Origin: Burkholderiales bacterium PBB2
GTDB lineage: Bacteria; Pseudomonadota; Gammaproteobacteria; Burkholderiales; Burkholderiaceae_C
Assembly: GCA_002255955.1 (NCBI GenBank)
Contig: NKIM01000013.1
Location: forward strand, 63,362-127,361
Direction of reading: 5' to 3'
DNA length: 64,000 nucleotides
The notes under the pieces are model-generated. The model ran no database searches. It had not been told where the DNA came from and was given only the letters and a program-made list of their open reading frames with translations. The position numbers and the translations under genes were made by a program. This document shows positions 24,190 to 33,569 of the stretch, piece by piece; within the stretch, counting starts at the first letter, position 1; each line of letters begins with the position of its first letter.

Positions 24190-25488
24190 TCAACGGCCGA
24201 AGGGTCCCCAGGTCGGTTCTCGCACATCGGCAAGCGAAGAAATCAGCTTCGCCTTGATGCGGCCGTCCAGCGTGCTGGTCATCAGCACATCGCGGCCGCC
24301 CGAACGGGTGGCGTAGACGATCAGGCGGCCATTGGGCGAGAAGCTCGGGCTTTCGTCATCGCTGCCATCGCTGATCTGCTGCACCACGCCCGAGGCCAGG
24401 TCCATCACACAGATACGGAACTGGCTGCCGTTCAAGCGGGTGACGAAAGCCAGGCTGCGGCCATCCGGGCTGACCGAGGGGCTGATGTTGTAGTTGCCGC
24501 TGAAGGTGACCCGCTCGGGCGAGCCGCCGCCCACCGCCACGCGGTAAATCTGCGGGCTGCCGCCCCGGTCGCTGACGAAATAGATCGAGCGGCCGTCGGG
24601 TGCAAACACCGGCTCGGTGTCGATGGCCGAGCTCTGCGTCAGGCGGCGCACGCCGCTGCCATCGCGGTTCATCACGAAGAGCTGAGAGCCGCCTTCGCGC
24701 GACAAGGTCATCACCACCGACTCGCCATCGGGCGAGAAGGCCGGCGCGCTGTTGCTGCCGCGAAAATCGGCCAGCTTGCGGCGGCGGCCAGTCTGCAAGT
24801 CCTGCACCCAGACCACGGCCTTGCGGGTCTCGAAGGACACGTAGGCCAGCTCGCGGCCATTGGGCGACCAGGCCGGCGAGATGATGGGCTCGGGGCTGGC
24901 CAGGGCGACCTGACCACCCTCACCGTCGGCATCGGTGATGCGCAGGCTGTAGCGGCCGCCGGCGCGGGTGACGTAGGCCATGCGGGTGGCGAACACGCCG
25001 CGCTCACCGGTGAGCTTTTGGTAGATGGTGTCGGCGATGCGGTGGGCCGCCAAACGGACATCTTCAGCGGTGACGGCATGGGCTTCGCCGCCGAGGTCGG
25101 TGCCCTTGACCACATCCCAGAGCTTGTAGCGCAGATCGAAGCGACCATCGGCCAGGCGGCTGACCGAACCGGCGGCCAGGGCATCGGCCTGCTTGCCGCG
25201 CCACTCGCTCCAATTCGGCGCGCTGCCTTCAAACAGGCCCGGTGCGGCATCGATGATCTTGAACTGGCCGCTGCGCTCCAGGTCGGCGCGGATGATGGCG
25301 GCCACGGCCTGGCCGCTGGCCGACTCATCACGGAAATCAGGCAAGGCGATGGGCAGCTGCGAGCCACCCACGCCGGAGATTTCCACCCGGAACTGGGCCA
25401 GTGCGGGCCCGGCCAGCAGCGCGGACGCGGCGGCAGCCGCTTGCAAAACGTTGCGACGCGAGAGGAAATCGGACATGGAAGAACTCAT
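24190..25488 (-). CDS. tolB: Tol-Pal system beta-propeller TolB
   Basis: A 432-residue periplasmic protein that links TolA and Pal in outer-membrane constriction. An N-terminal domain (about 35-165) is followed by a six-bladed propeller with repeated WSPNGRELAYVS, FSPDGESVVMTLS, FAPDGRSIYFVSD and VSPDGRSLAFVT units. The signal peptide contains SRRNVLQ before the hydrophobic stretch and ends ALAQ, which looks like a twin-arginine rather than a plain Sec signal. The start is uncertain: ATG at 25488, 25476 and 25512 are all in frame. tolQ, tolR and tolA are not upstream; rng is there instead. Confidence 0.94.
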   Translation of the reverse strand: MSSSMSDFLSRRNVLQAAAAASALLAGPALAQFRVEISGVGGSQLPIALPDFRDESASGQAVAAIIRADLERSGQFKIIDAAPGLFEGSAPNWSEWRGKQADALAAGSVSRLADGRFDLRYKLWDVVKGTDLGGEAHAVTAEDVRLAAHRIADTIYQKLTGERGVFATRMAYVTRAGGRYSLRITDADGEGGQVALASPEPIISPAWSPNGRELAYVSFETRKAVVWVQDLQTGRRRKLADFRGSNSAPAFSPDGESVVMTLSREGGSQLFVMNRDGSGVRRLTQSSAIDTEPVFAPDGRSIYFVSDRGGSPQIYRVAVGGGSPERVTFSGNYNISPSVSPDGRSLAFVTRLNGSQFRICVMDLASGVVQQISDGSDDESPSFSPNGRLIVYATRSGGRDVLMTSTLDGRIKAKLISSLADVREPTWGPFGR

Positions 25489-25627
25489 GGAAAAGCTAGC
25501 GTTTCGAAACATGACATCGTCTCAGGGGGGACCCAGGGCCGCAGACACGATCTGGATTTTGCCTGAGGGCAAGCGGCCGGACGGCCGGCAAGGGCGCCGT
25601 AGCACGCGGCGCGCCCACAGGCAGCGC

Positions 25628-27112
25628 TCAGAGCAGCACGATGTCGTAATGCTCGGTCTGGTTGGTCGGCTCAGCGGTCAGCGAGATCGGCTTGCCGATG
25701 AAATCCGACAGGCCGGCCAGATGCTGGCTCTCTTCATCGAGCAGCATCTCCACCACATTGGCGGCGGCCACGACGCGGAACTCCTTGGGCGAGAACTGGC
25801 GCGCCTCGCGCAGGATCTCGCGCATGATGTCGTAGCACACCGTGCGCGCGGTCTTGACCTGGCCGCGGCCTTCGCAGGTCGGGCAGGGTTCGCAGAGCAT
25901 GCGCGAGAGCGACTCACGGGTGCGCTTGCGCGTCATCTCAACCAGGCCCAGCTGGGTGAAGCCACCCAGGGTGACCTTGGTGCGGTCGCGGCTGAGCTGC
26001 TTGCGGAACTCGGTCAGCACCGCCGATTTGTGCTCTTCGCGCGTCATGTCGATGAAGTCGACGATGATGATGCCGCCGAGATTGCGCAGGCGCAGCTGGC
26101 GCGCGATGGCGCCGGCCGCTTCGAGGTTGGTCTTGAAAATGGTGTCGTCGAAATTGCGCGCGCCGACAAAACCGCCGGTGTTCACATCGACCGTGGTCAT
26201 GGCCTCGGTCTGGTCGAAGATCAGATAGCCGCCCGACTTCAGATCGACGCGGCGGGCCAGCGCGCGGCTCAGCTCGGCATCGATGTTGTTGAGGTCAAAA
26301 ATGGGGCGTTCACCGCGGTAATGCTCGAGCTTGGCCGTGGCCGCCGGCATGAAGGTCTCGCCAAAGGCATGCAACACGTCGTACTGCAGCTTGGAGTCGA
26401 TGCGGATGGAGCCGGTGCGCTCGCTGGTCAGGTCGCGCAGCACACGCTCGACCAGGCTCAAATCCTGGTGCAGCAAGGTGCCCGGCGGGGAATTGAAGGC
26501 GCGCTCGCGGATTGCGGCCCAGGCCTTGCGCAGATAGGCAATGTCCGAGGCCAGCTCTTCATCGCTGGCGTCTTCGGCATTGGTACGCAGGATGAAGCCG
26601 CCACCCCCGCCCTCCTCCGGCTTGCCGACCAGGGCTTGCATGCGCGCGCGCAGCTGCTCGCGCGCCTCGTGCGAGCCGATCTTTTGCGAGATGCCGATGT
26701 GATCATCCTGCGGCAGGAACACCAGCATGCGCCCGGCAATGCTGATCTGGCTGGACAGGCGGGCGCCCTTGGTGCCGATCGGGTCCTTGATGACCTGCAC
26801 GGTCAAGGTCTGACCCTCGAAGACCAGGCGCTCGATCGGCGTGGCCACGCCGGCCTCGCCGTGATGGTTGCGCCCAGCCTGGGTGCCGGTCAGATGAAGA
26901 TCGGCGACATGCAAAAAGGCCGCGCGCTCCAGACCGATGTCGATGAAGGCCGATTGCATTCCCGGCAGCACCCGGGCGACCTTGCCCGAGTAGACATTGC
27001 CCACCAGGCCCCGCTCCAGCGTGCGCTCGACATGGAGCTCTTGCACCGAACCGTTTTCCACCACGGCCACGCGCGTCTCTTGCGGCGACCAGTTGATCAG
27101 GATGTCTTCCAT
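25628..27112 (-). CDS. rng: ribonuclease G
   Basis: A single-strand endoribonuclease that matures the 5' end of 16S rRNA and turns over mRNA. The 494-residue protein starts with the RNase G signature DILINWSPQETRVAVVENG and contains an S1 domain (about 36-120). It has the RNase H-like catalytic core with acidic residues in LGGIIIVDFIDM, and the zinc-link CEPCPTCEGRG. Its length is that of RNase G, without the long RNase E scaffold tail. ATG 27112 is preferred over an upstream start because family members begin here (MEDILIN). Confidence 0.95.
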   Translation of the reverse strand: MEDILINWSPQETRVAVVENGSVQELHVERTLERGLVGNVYSGKVARVLPGMQSAFIDIGLERAAFLHVADLHLTGTQAGRNHHGEAGVATPIERLVFEGQTLTVQVIKDPIGTKGARLSSQISIAGRMLVFLPQDDHIGISQKIGSHEAREQLRARMQALVGKPEEGGGGGFILRTNAEDASDEELASDIAYLRKAWAAIRERAFNSPPGTLLHQDLSLVERVLRDLTSERTGSIRIDSKLQYDVLHAFGETFMPAATAKLEHYRGERPIFDLNNIDAELSRALARRVDLKSGGYLIFDQTEAMTTVDVNTGGFVGARNFDDTIFKTNLEAAGAIARQLRLRNLGGIIIVDFIDMTREEHKSAVLTEFRKQLSRDRTKVTLGGFTQLGLVEMTRKRTRESLSRMLCEPCPTCEGRGQVKTARTVCYDIMREILREARQFSPKEFRVVAAANVVEMLLDEESQHLAGLSDFIGKPISLTAEPTNQTEHYDIVLL

Positions 27113-27251
27113 GGCGTCTCGTCTCAATCCTCGAATGCTGTCGCAAATGCTCTTGCAAGTGCTGTTGCATGAGGGCCGTGAAACGTTCGGGCCTTCATGC
27201 GACAAGACTCGTCTTGTGGTCGTCGGCGCCGCGGCTCGCGGGGAGCGAACT

Positions 27252-27863
27252 TCAGAAGCGCCAGCCCCAGGCGCTCAGCAATTGCGCGGTCTCAAACAGG
27301 GGCAGACCCATGATGCCTGAATAGCTGCCCTCGATGCGCGAAATCCAGGCCGCCGCCTGGCTTTGTATCGCATAGGCGCCCGCTTTGCCGAAGGGCTCAC
27401 CGCTGTCCACATAGCGACGCAGCGCGTCCTCGGTCACCGGGGCAAACTCGACTTCGGAAACACTGAGCTCCGCCTCGCGCCGCCCGGCCTGCCCCACGGC
27501 CACGGCCGTGATCACCCGGTGGCGACGCCCGGCCAGCAGACGCAAGGTGCGCAGCGCGTCCTCGGCATCGGCTGGCTTGCCGAGGATTTGCAGGTCCACC
27601 GCCACCGTGGTGTCGGAGCACAGCACCGGGGCTTCGGGCAGGTCGCGTGCAGCGCGGCGCAGGAGCGCAGCATCGAGCTTGGCCTGGGTCACCCGCGCCA
27701 CATAGGATTCGGGCACCTCACCCGGCCAGACAGCCTCCAGGGCCTCGGCGTCTTCCTCGGGACCGGGCAGCAAGAGCTCATGGCGAACGCCGAGTTGCTC
27801 CAGCAGCTGACGGCGGCGCGGGCTTTGCGAGGCCAGATAGATGAAAGGGCTTGGGCTGCTCAT
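27252..27863 (-). CDS. maf: Maf-family nucleoside triphosphate pyrophosphatase
   Basis: A 203-residue house-cleaning enzyme that hydrolyses non-canonical or surplus nucleotides, probably dTTP/UTP as in YhdE. It shows the Maf signature [15 protein letters not shown] (residues 11-25), the conserved [11 protein letters not shown] and the C-terminal [19 protein letters not shown]. Its ATG overlaps the rlmH stop by four bases, and rng follows 139 bases later. The YhdE versus YceF split cannot be decided by eye. Confidence 0.93.
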   Translation of the reverse strand: MSSPSPFIYLASQSPRRRQLLEQLGVRHELLLPGPEEDAEALEAVWPGEVPESYVARVTQAKLDAALLRRAARDLPEAPVLCSDTTVAVDLQILGKPADAEDALRTLRLLAGRRHRVITAVAVGQAGRREAELSVSEVEFAPVTEDALRRYVDSGEPFGKAGAYAIQSQAAAWISRIEGSYSGIMGLPLFETAQLLSAWGWRF

Positions 27864-28327
27864 TCGCGGTGGTAGGGGTGGCCGGTCATGACGGTCCAGG
27901 CACGGTACAGGCCCTCGGCCAGCAGGACGCGGGCAAAGGCATGGGGCAGGGTCAGGTCGGACAGGCGCAGGGTTTCATCGGCCGTGGCCTTGATATCCGG
28001 ATGCAGGCCATCGGGGCCGCCGATGAAGAGGGCCGCATCGCGGCCCTCGCCCATCCAGAGCTGCATGCGCTCGGCCAGCTGCTTGCTGGTGCGGCGCTCG
28101 CCACGCTCGTCGAGGATGATGCGGCGCACACCCTTGGGGCAGGCCGCCTCCAGGCGCTGCGCTTCGGCCGCCATCAGCTGCTCGGCCGTTTTGCTGCCCC
28201 GGGTTTCGGCCTTGACGACCTTGAGCTCCAAGCGCATCTCGGGCGGAAAGCGCTTGGCAAAGTCCTCATACGCGGTATCCGCCCAGGCCGGCTGACGCTG
28301 GCCCACGGCGATCAAGAACAAACGCAT
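27860..28327 (-). CDS. rlmH: 23S rRNA (pseudouridine1915-N3)-methyltransferase
   Basis: Methylates pseudouridine 1915 in helix 69 of 23S rRNA on assembled 70S ribosomes. The 155-residue protein has the SPOUT-fold knot motifs [12 protein letters not shown] and [23 protein letters not shown] in consecutive blocks, and ends in the family-typical HPYHRE. It follows rsfS by 26 bases, the usual rsfS-rlmH pairing, and overlaps maf by four. Confidence 0.97.
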   Translation of the reverse strand: MRLFLIAVGQRQPAWADTAYEDFAKRFPPEMRLELKVVKAETRGSKTAEQLMAAEAQRLEAACPKGVRRIILDERGERRTSKQLAERMQLWMGEGRDAALFIGGPDGLHPDIKATADETLRLSDLTLPHAFARVLLAEGLYRAWTVMTGHPYHRE

Positions 28328-28353
28328 CGTTCAGTGGGAACCGAGCGTTGAGC

Positions 28354-29160
28354 TCAAGCGCTCTTCTTGCTTGCGGTTTTCTTGGCAGCCGGCTTGGCCG
28401 CGACCTTCTTGGCGGCGGCCTTCACCGCAGGCTTGGCAGCCGACTTGGTGGTGGTTTTGCTGGCTGCCGTCTTGGCCGGCGCCTTCTTCACACCCACGGT
28501 CTTGGTCGCGACCTTCTTGGCCGCGGGCTTCTTGGCGGCCGGCTTGGTGGCGCCGACCTTGATGGTCTTGGCGGCCGGGGTCTTGGCATCGACCTCGCGG
28601 CTGCTGGCGCTCTTCTTGGCCGGGGCCTTCTTTGCGGCGACCTTCTTGGCCGCGGGTTTGGCTTCAGCCGCAGCTGCCGCCACCTTCTTGCTCACGCCCG
28701 GCTTGCCCGGCAGCGAGGGCTTGACGGCGGCTTTCTTCTTGGCCGCAGTCTTTTTGACCGGTGCCGCGTCATCCTCGTCTTCTTCTTCCGAGGCCTTGAC
28801 CAGCTTGGTCTTGCCATCGTTCAGCGCCAGCTTGACCGGCTTGCCGCCCCAGATTTCTTCCAGGTGGTAGTAGTCGCGGATGGCCGGCTGCATCACGTGG
28901 ACCACGGCCGCGCCGCAGTCAACGATGATCCACTCGCCGTTCTCTTCGCCTTCGCAGCGCAGCACATCCATGCCGCGCTCCTTGACTGTCACGCGCACGC
29001 TGGAAGCCAGGGCCTTGGTCTGCCGGTTGCTGGTGCCGGACGCGATGATCACGCGTTCGAACAGCGGCGACAGGTGCTCTGTGTTGAAGACCACGATGTT
29101 CTGGGCCTTCACATCTTCCAAACCATCGACGATGGCGCGTTGCAGCTTACGAATGTCCAT
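28354..29160 (-). CDS. rsfS: ribosomal silencing factor RsfS with a long histone-H1-like tail
   Basis: RsfS binds ribosomal protein uL14 and blocks subunit joining when nutrients are scarce. Residues 1-122 are a complete RsfS domain (MDIRKLQRAIVDGLEDVKAQ, then GEWIIVDCGAAVVHVM and YYHLEEIW). After an acidic hinge (EEEDEDD, about 125-131) comes about 135 residues of lysine/alanine/proline repeats (AAKK, PAAKK, KAPAKK), unlike the usual protein of 105-130 residues. The tail resembles bacterial histone-H1-like proteins and may bind rRNA or DNA. It is in frame with no break. The gene sits in the nadD-rsfS-rlmH order common in bacteria. Confidence 0.94.
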   Translation of the reverse strand: MDIRKLQRAIVDGLEDVKAQNIVVFNTEHLSPLFERVIIASGTSNRQTKALASSVRVTVKERGMDVLRCEGEENGEWIIVDCGAAVVHVMQPAIRDYYHLEEIWGGKPVKLALNDGKTKLVKASEEEDEDDAAPVKKTAAKKKAAVKPSLPGKPGVSKKVAAAAAEAKPAAKKVAAKKAPAKKSASSREVDAKTPAAKTIKVGATKPAAKKPAAKKVATKTVGVKKAPAKTAASKTTTKSAAKPAVKAAAKKVAAKPAAKKTASKKSA

Positions 29161-29167
29161 TCAGTAC

Positions 29168-29764
29168 CTACTCACTGTAAAGACGGTGCTGGGCAATATA
29201 CCCCGCGACCGAGTCGCCCACCAAGGGGCGGATGTCCTCGCCACGCGAGGCCAGCTCGCGCACTTGGGTTGATGAAACCTGCATCGCTGGCAAGGCCAGT
29301 TTCAGCAAGGAATGGGGCTCCTTCTGCACTTCGGCAGAACCCCGAACTTCTTGACCCGCCCGTGCCGCCACCGCCAGCGTCACCCGCTGCAGCAACTCGC
29401 GCCACTCGCGCCAGCTGTGCAGGCGCTCGTACTGGTCTTGGCCGATGACGAGGAACAAGTCCTCGTCCGGATGTGCGGCCTGACGGGCCCGCACGGTGTC
29501 GATGGTGTAGCTGGCGCCGTCGCGCTCCAGCTCGCTGTCGTCGATGGCAAAACGCGGCTCACCCGCCAGCATCAGCGCCACCATGGCACGCCGATGCTCG
29601 GGCGAAGCCAGGCCGCGCCCAGTCTTCTGCCAGGGCCGACCGGCTGGCAGCCACAGCAAACGATCGAGGCCCAGTTGCTCCAGCGCACAACACGCCAGGG
29701 CCAGATGGGCCACATGCACCGGGTCGAACGAGCCCCCGAACAAGCCGACCCGTGCCCGGCGCAT
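29168..29764 (-). CDS. nadD: nicotinate-nucleotide adenylyltransferase
   Basis: Joins nicotinate mononucleotide and ATP to form deamido-NAD. The protein of about 198 residues opens with VGLFGGSFDPVHVAHLALA, containing the nucleotidyltransferase HxxH-like motif. It ends with the SSTQVRELASRG block that binds ATP. ATG 29764 gives the conserved start; an in-frame ATG at 29800 would overlap hemF by 10 bases and is equally possible, as neither has a strong ribosome-binding site. It sits between hemF and rsfS. Confidence 0.93.
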   Translation of the reverse strand: MRRARVGLFGGSFDPVHVAHLALACCALEQLGLDRLLWLPAGRPWQKTGRGLASPEHRRAMVALMLAGEPRFAIDDSELERDGASYTIDTVRARQAAHPDEDLFLVIGQDQYERLHSWREWRELLQRVTLAVAARAGQEVRGSAEVQKEPHSLLKLALPAMQVSSTQVRELASRGEDIRPLVGDSVAGYIAQHRLYSE

Positions 29765-29790
29765 GCCGGATGGAGCCGACAGGGCGGGGT

Positions 29791-30756
29791 CTAGAGCCAT
29801 AGATGGGTGGCCGGCTCGTGCGCCCATTCGCGCGGGCGCAGGAAATCGCTGTACAGCCGGGCTTCCTGCGTGCCCTCTTCCGGCGTCCACTGATAGCGCC
29901 ATTTGACGATGGGCGGCATGGACATCAGGATGGACTCGGTGCGCCCCCCCGACTGCAGGCCGAACAAGGTGCCACGGTCGAAGACCAGATTGAATTCGAC
30001 GTAACGTCCGCGCCGGTAGGCCTGGAAATCACGCTCGCGCTCGCCGTAGGCATAGCCCTGGCGGCGTTCGACGATGGGCAGGTAGGCCGGCAGGAAGGCA
30101 TCGCCCACCGAGCGCATCAGGGCGAACGCTGCCTCGAAGCCGCCCTCGCCATGGTCATCAAAAAAGATGCCGCCGATGCCGCGCGGCTCGTTGCGGTGCT
30201 TGAGGAAGAAGTACTCGTCGCACCACTGCTTGAAGTGCGGGTAGAGCTGCTCGCCATGCGGCTGCAGGGCCGCCTCGCATGTCCGATGGAAATGCTGGGC
30301 ATCGCGCTCGAAGCCGTAATACGGCGTCAAGTCCATGCCGCCGCCGAACCAGACCACCGGCTCCTGGCCCTCGGGGAAGGCCGCGAACATGCGTACATTC
30401 ATGTGCACGGTCGGCACAAAGGGGTTGTGCGGGTGCATGACCAGGGACACGCCCATGGCCTCGAAGGGCGCGCCGGCCAGCTCGGGCCGATGCTGGGTGG
30501 CCGATGGGGGCAAGACCCGACCCCGCACATGCGAGAAATTGCAGCCGCCGCGCTCGAAGACAGCGCCGCCCTCGATCAATCGCGACAGGCCGTCGCCCTC
30601 CAGGCGGCTACCGGGCTCGCGCGTCCAGCCATCGCTGACGAAAGGATTGCCATCCACCGCCTGCAAGGCCGTGATGATGCGGTCCTGCAGATCGAGCAGG
30701 TAGTCGCGAACCCGCTGGGTGTCGAGGGTGGCGGCGAGGCTGGTTGGAGTGCTCAT
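29791..30756 (-). CDS. hemF: oxygen-dependent coproporphyrinogen III oxidase
   Basis: Converts coproporphyrinogen III to protoporphyrinogen IX using O2. The 321-residue protein has the family motifs [48 protein letters not shown] and [14 protein letters not shown]. It is overlapped by four bases with the preceding acyltransferase gene. A cell that denitrifies also needs the oxygen-independent HemN, which is not in the window. Confidence 0.97.
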   Translation of the reverse strand: MSTPTSLAATLDTQRVRDYLLDLQDRIITALQAVDGNPFVSDGWTREPGSRLEGDGLSRLIEGGAVFERGGCNFSHVRGRVLPPSATQHRPELAGAPFEAMGVSLVMHPHNPFVPTVHMNVRMFAAFPEGQEPVVWFGGGMDLTPYYGFERDAQHFHRTCEAALQPHGEQLYPHFKQWCDEYFFLKHRNEPRGIGGIFFDDHGEGGFEAAFALMRSVGDAFLPAYLPIVERRQGYAYGERERDFQAYRRGRYVEFNLVFDRGTLFGLQSGGRTESILMSMPPIVKWRYQWTPEEGTQEARLYSDFLRPREWAHEPATHLWL

Positions 30757-31400
30757 GTCTTGGTGTTCATCCGGATCGGACTGGCCAGGTGGTGGCGCTT
30801 GCCGCGATAAGGGGCGAAATGCTCGGCCATCAAGGCCAGATCGGCCTCGATATCACCGCTCAGGCGTACGAAGCGATTGAGCGCAATGGTACGGGTGGCG
30901 AAATCAAACGTGGCCAGGCCCACCGGCGCACCGGCTTGCAGCGCCACCTGGTAGGCACCGGAGCGCCAGCCCTGGGCCAGCGAACGCGTGCCTTCGGGCG
31001 CCGCGGCCAGCCAGAACATCTGGCCCTCGCGCGCCGCCGCCTGCATTTGTGCGGCCGTGTCGCCGACCAGGCCGTTGCGGCTGCTGCGGTTCACCGCCAC
31101 ACCGCCGAGCGAACGGATCCAGGGGCCGAACACCGGCACCCGGAACAGACTGTCCTTGGCCCAGAAACGCAGTCGCACGCCCAGCGCCGCTTTGCCCAGC
31201 AGGCCAAGGATGAAATCCCAGTTGGAGGTGTGGGGGTAGACCAGGATCACGCCTTGCTGGCCCGGCAGCCCCGGGAAATCAAGCCGCCAACCCGCCAGCG
31301 CCAGCAAGCCACGCGCCAGCCGGCTGCCCTGCGGCTGCACGGGCATGGGGCCGCCGATCCACTGCGGCACGGAGGGCCGCTGGGCCGCGTCTGCGCTCAA
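30753..31400 (-). CDS. lysophospholipid acyltransferase-family protein
   Basis: A 215-residue membrane-associated acyltransferase of the PlsC type. It has the catalytic H-x4-D box in [21 protein letters not shown] and the substrate-binding PEGTRS. The HTSNWD version of the box marks a subfamily distinct from classic PlsC (usually NHxSxxD) whose acceptor is unknown. It overlaps purD upstream and hemF downstream by four bases each, so it is expressed with housekeeping genes. A related gene lies at 51170-51760. Confidence 0.83.
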   Translation of the reverse strand: MSADAAQRPSVPQWIGGPMPVQPQGSRLARGLLALAGWRLDFPGLPGQQGVILVYPHTSNWDFILGLLGKAALGVRLRFWAKDSLFRVPVFGPWIRSLGGVAVNRSSRNGLVGDTAAQMQAAAREGQMFWLAAAPEGTRSLAQGWRSGAYQVALQAGAPVGLATFDFATRTIALNRFVRLSGDIEADLALMAEHFAPYRGKRHHLASPIRMNTKT

Positions 31401-32677
31401 CGCTTCACCGCACGATGGCCGATGTCCTGACGGTACTGCTTGCCATCGAACTGGATCTTGACCAGGGCCTCGTAGGCCGCCTGCTGCGCCGTGCGCACCG
31501 ACTCACCCAGGGCCGTGACGCAGAGCACGCGGCCGCCCGAGCTCTGCAGCTTGCCGTCGACTTCGGTCGTGCCGGCATGGAAGACCATGACGTTTTCGGC
31601 GTCCGCCGGCAGGCCGCTGATGGCATCGCCCTTGCGTGGAGTGAGCGGGTAGCCGTGGGCAGCCACCACCACGCCGAGCGCCACACGGCGGTCCCATTGC
31701 AGCTCGACCTGGTCCAGCGTGCCATCGGTGGCGTGCAGCAGCACCTCCAACAAATCGCTCTTCAACCGCATCATGATGGGCTGGGTTTCCGGGTCGCCCA
31801 TGCGGGTGTTGAACTCGACCGTGCGCGGCTGGCCGTGCTCGTCGATCATCAGGCCGGCGTAGAGAAAACCGGTGAACGGAATGCCATCGCGCGCCATGCC
31901 CTGGATGGTGGGCATGATGATTTCGTGCATGGCCTTGGCGTGGACATTGGGCGTCACGACCGGGGCAGGCGAGTAAGCGCCCATGCCGCCGGTGTTCGGG
32001 CCTTCATCGCCGTCCAGCAGGCGCTTGTGATCCTGGCTGGTGGCCAGAGAGACGACGTTTTTGCCGTCGCAGAGCACGATGAAGCTGGCTTCCTCGCCCT
32101 GCAGGAACTGCTCGATGACGACGCGCGCGCCGCCTTCGTTGTGCACCACGCCCAGCTTGTTGTCCGCCAGGATCCAGTCGATGGCCTCGTGCGCCTGCTC
32201 CAGCGTCATGGCCACGACCACGCCCTTGCCGGCAGCCAGGCCGTCGGCCTTGATGACGATGGGCGCACCTTGGGCGTCCACATAGGCATGGGCCGCCGCC
32301 GCATCGCTGAAGGTTTCGTAGGCCGCCGTGGGAATGCCGTGGCGCTTCATGAAGTCCTTGGCGAAGGCCTTGGACGATTCCAGCTGCGCGGCCGCCTTGG
32401 TCGGGCCAAAGATGCGCAGGCCACGGGCACGGAACTCGTCCACCACGCCGGCGGCCAGGAAGGCCTCGGGGCCGACCACGGTCAGGGCGATCTTCTGCTC
32501 CTCGGCGAAGTCGGCCAGCGCCTTCACATCGGTGATGGGCACATTCTTCAGCCGCGCATCGCGGGCCGTGCCGCCGTTGCCGGGCGCCACAAAGACCTGG
32601 CTCACGCGTTCCGCCTGCGCCAGCTTCCATGCCAGCGCATGTTCGCGCCCGCCATTGCCCAGTACCAAGACCTTCAT
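31397..32677 (-). CDS. purD: phosphoribosylamine-glycine ligase
   Basis: Second step of purine synthesis. The 426-residue ATP-grasp enzyme starts MKVLVLGNGGREHALAWKL and contains KFMKRH-type entry (FMKRHGIPTAAYETF), ADGLAAGKGVVVA, the family signature EFNTRMGDPETQ and a C-terminal domain. It runs into the acyltransferase gene with a four-base overlap and follows yebC by 78 bases. Confidence 0.97.
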   Translation of the reverse strand: MKVLVLGNGGREHALAWKLAQAERVSQVFVAPGNGGTARDARLKNVPITDVKALADFAEEQKIALTVVGPEAFLAAGVVDEFRARGLRIFGPTKAAAQLESSKAFAKDFMKRHGIPTAAYETFSDAAAAHAYVDAQGAPIVIKADGLAAGKGVVVAMTLEQAHEAIDWILADNKLGVVHNEGGARVVIEQFLQGEEASFIVLCDGKNVVSLATSQDHKRLLDGDEGPNTGGMGAYSPAPVVTPNVHAKAMHEIIMPTIQGMARDGIPFTGFLYAGLMIDEHGQPRTVEFNTRMGDPETQPIMMRLKSDLLEVLLHATDGTLDQVELQWDRRVALGVVVAAHGYPLTPRKGDAISGLPADAENVMVFHAGTTEVDGKLQSSGGRVLCVTALGESVRTAQQAAYEALVKIQFDGKQYRQDIGHRAVKR

Positions 32678-32755
32678 TCGATGACTTCCATTCGCTGCTT
32701 GAGCGTTGTGTTTGCTAGCTGACGGCGCATGCCGGAGCGGATCGCGCGGGCCGGC

Positions 32756-33481
32756 TCAGGCCTCGATCGCGGCGTTGTGATAGACGGCCTGGACATCATC
32801 CAGGTCTTCAATCACATCGAGCAGCTTTTGCATGCGCGCTGCATCATCGCCGCTGAGGCTGATGGTGTTCTCGGCGCGCATGGTGACTTCGGCCATTTCG
32901 GGCACCAGGCCGGCGGCTTCCAGCGCATTCTTCACCGCCTCGAACTCGGTCGGCGGGGTCAGCACTTCGATGGCGCCGTCTTCGTCGGTCACCACATCAT
33001 CGGCGCCGGCCTCCAGCGCCACTTCCATGATCTTGTCTTCCGAGCTGCCCGGGGCAAAGATCAGCTGGCCGCAGTGCTTGAACTGGAAGGCCACCGAGCC
33101 ATCCGTACCCATATTGCCGCCGTACTTGCTGAAGGCGTGGCGCACCTCGGCCACCGTGCGGACCCTGTTGTCCGTCATGGTGTCGATCATCACGGCCGCG
33201 CCGCCGATGCCGTAGCCTTCGTAGCGGATTTCCTCGTAGCTGATGCCGTCGAGGTTGCCGCTGGCCTTGTCGATGTTGTACTTGATGCGATCGGCCGGCA
33301 TGTTGGCGGCCTTGGCTTTTTCCACCGCCAGACGCAGGCGGGGGTTGTCCTTGACGTCCGGGCCGCCCTGGCGTGCTGCCACCGTGATTTCACGGATGAT
33401 GCGTGTCCAGATCTTGCCGCGCTTTTCGTCCTGGCGGCCTTTGCGATGCTGAATATTGGCCCACTTGGAATGACCAGCCAT
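32756..33481 (-). CDS. YebC/PmpR-family protein
   Basis: A 241-residue protein of the conserved YebC/TACO1 family. Members act as DNA-binding regulators, and more recent work on the family links some to translation of proline-rich stretches. It begins [18 protein letters not shown] and contains [17 protein letters not shown] and [18 protein letters not shown]. An AGGAGCAG site precedes ATG 33481; a longer open frame to 34231 is antisense to the next gene and is not real. It is divergent from the DUF853 gene with 88 bases between. Confidence 0.94.
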   Translation of the reverse strand: MAGHSKWANIQHRKGRQDEKRGKIWTRIIREITVAARQGGPDVKDNPRLRLAVEKAKAANMPADRIKYNIDKASGNLDGISYEEIRYEGYGIGGAAVMIDTMTDNRVRTVAEVRHAFSKYGGNMGTDGSVAFQFKHCGQLIFAPGSSEDKIMEVALEAGADDVVTDEDGAIEVLTPPTEFEAVKNALEAAGLVPEMAEVTMRAENTISLSGDDAARMQKLLDVIEDLDDVQAVYHNAAIEA

Positions 33482-33569
33482 ATGGCTCTGCTCCTGCTGG
33501 ATGCGCCGGGCGCGCACCCTCATTTGAGTTGGATAGACTGCGATTTTAGCTTTGCCACCCGGACACCCC

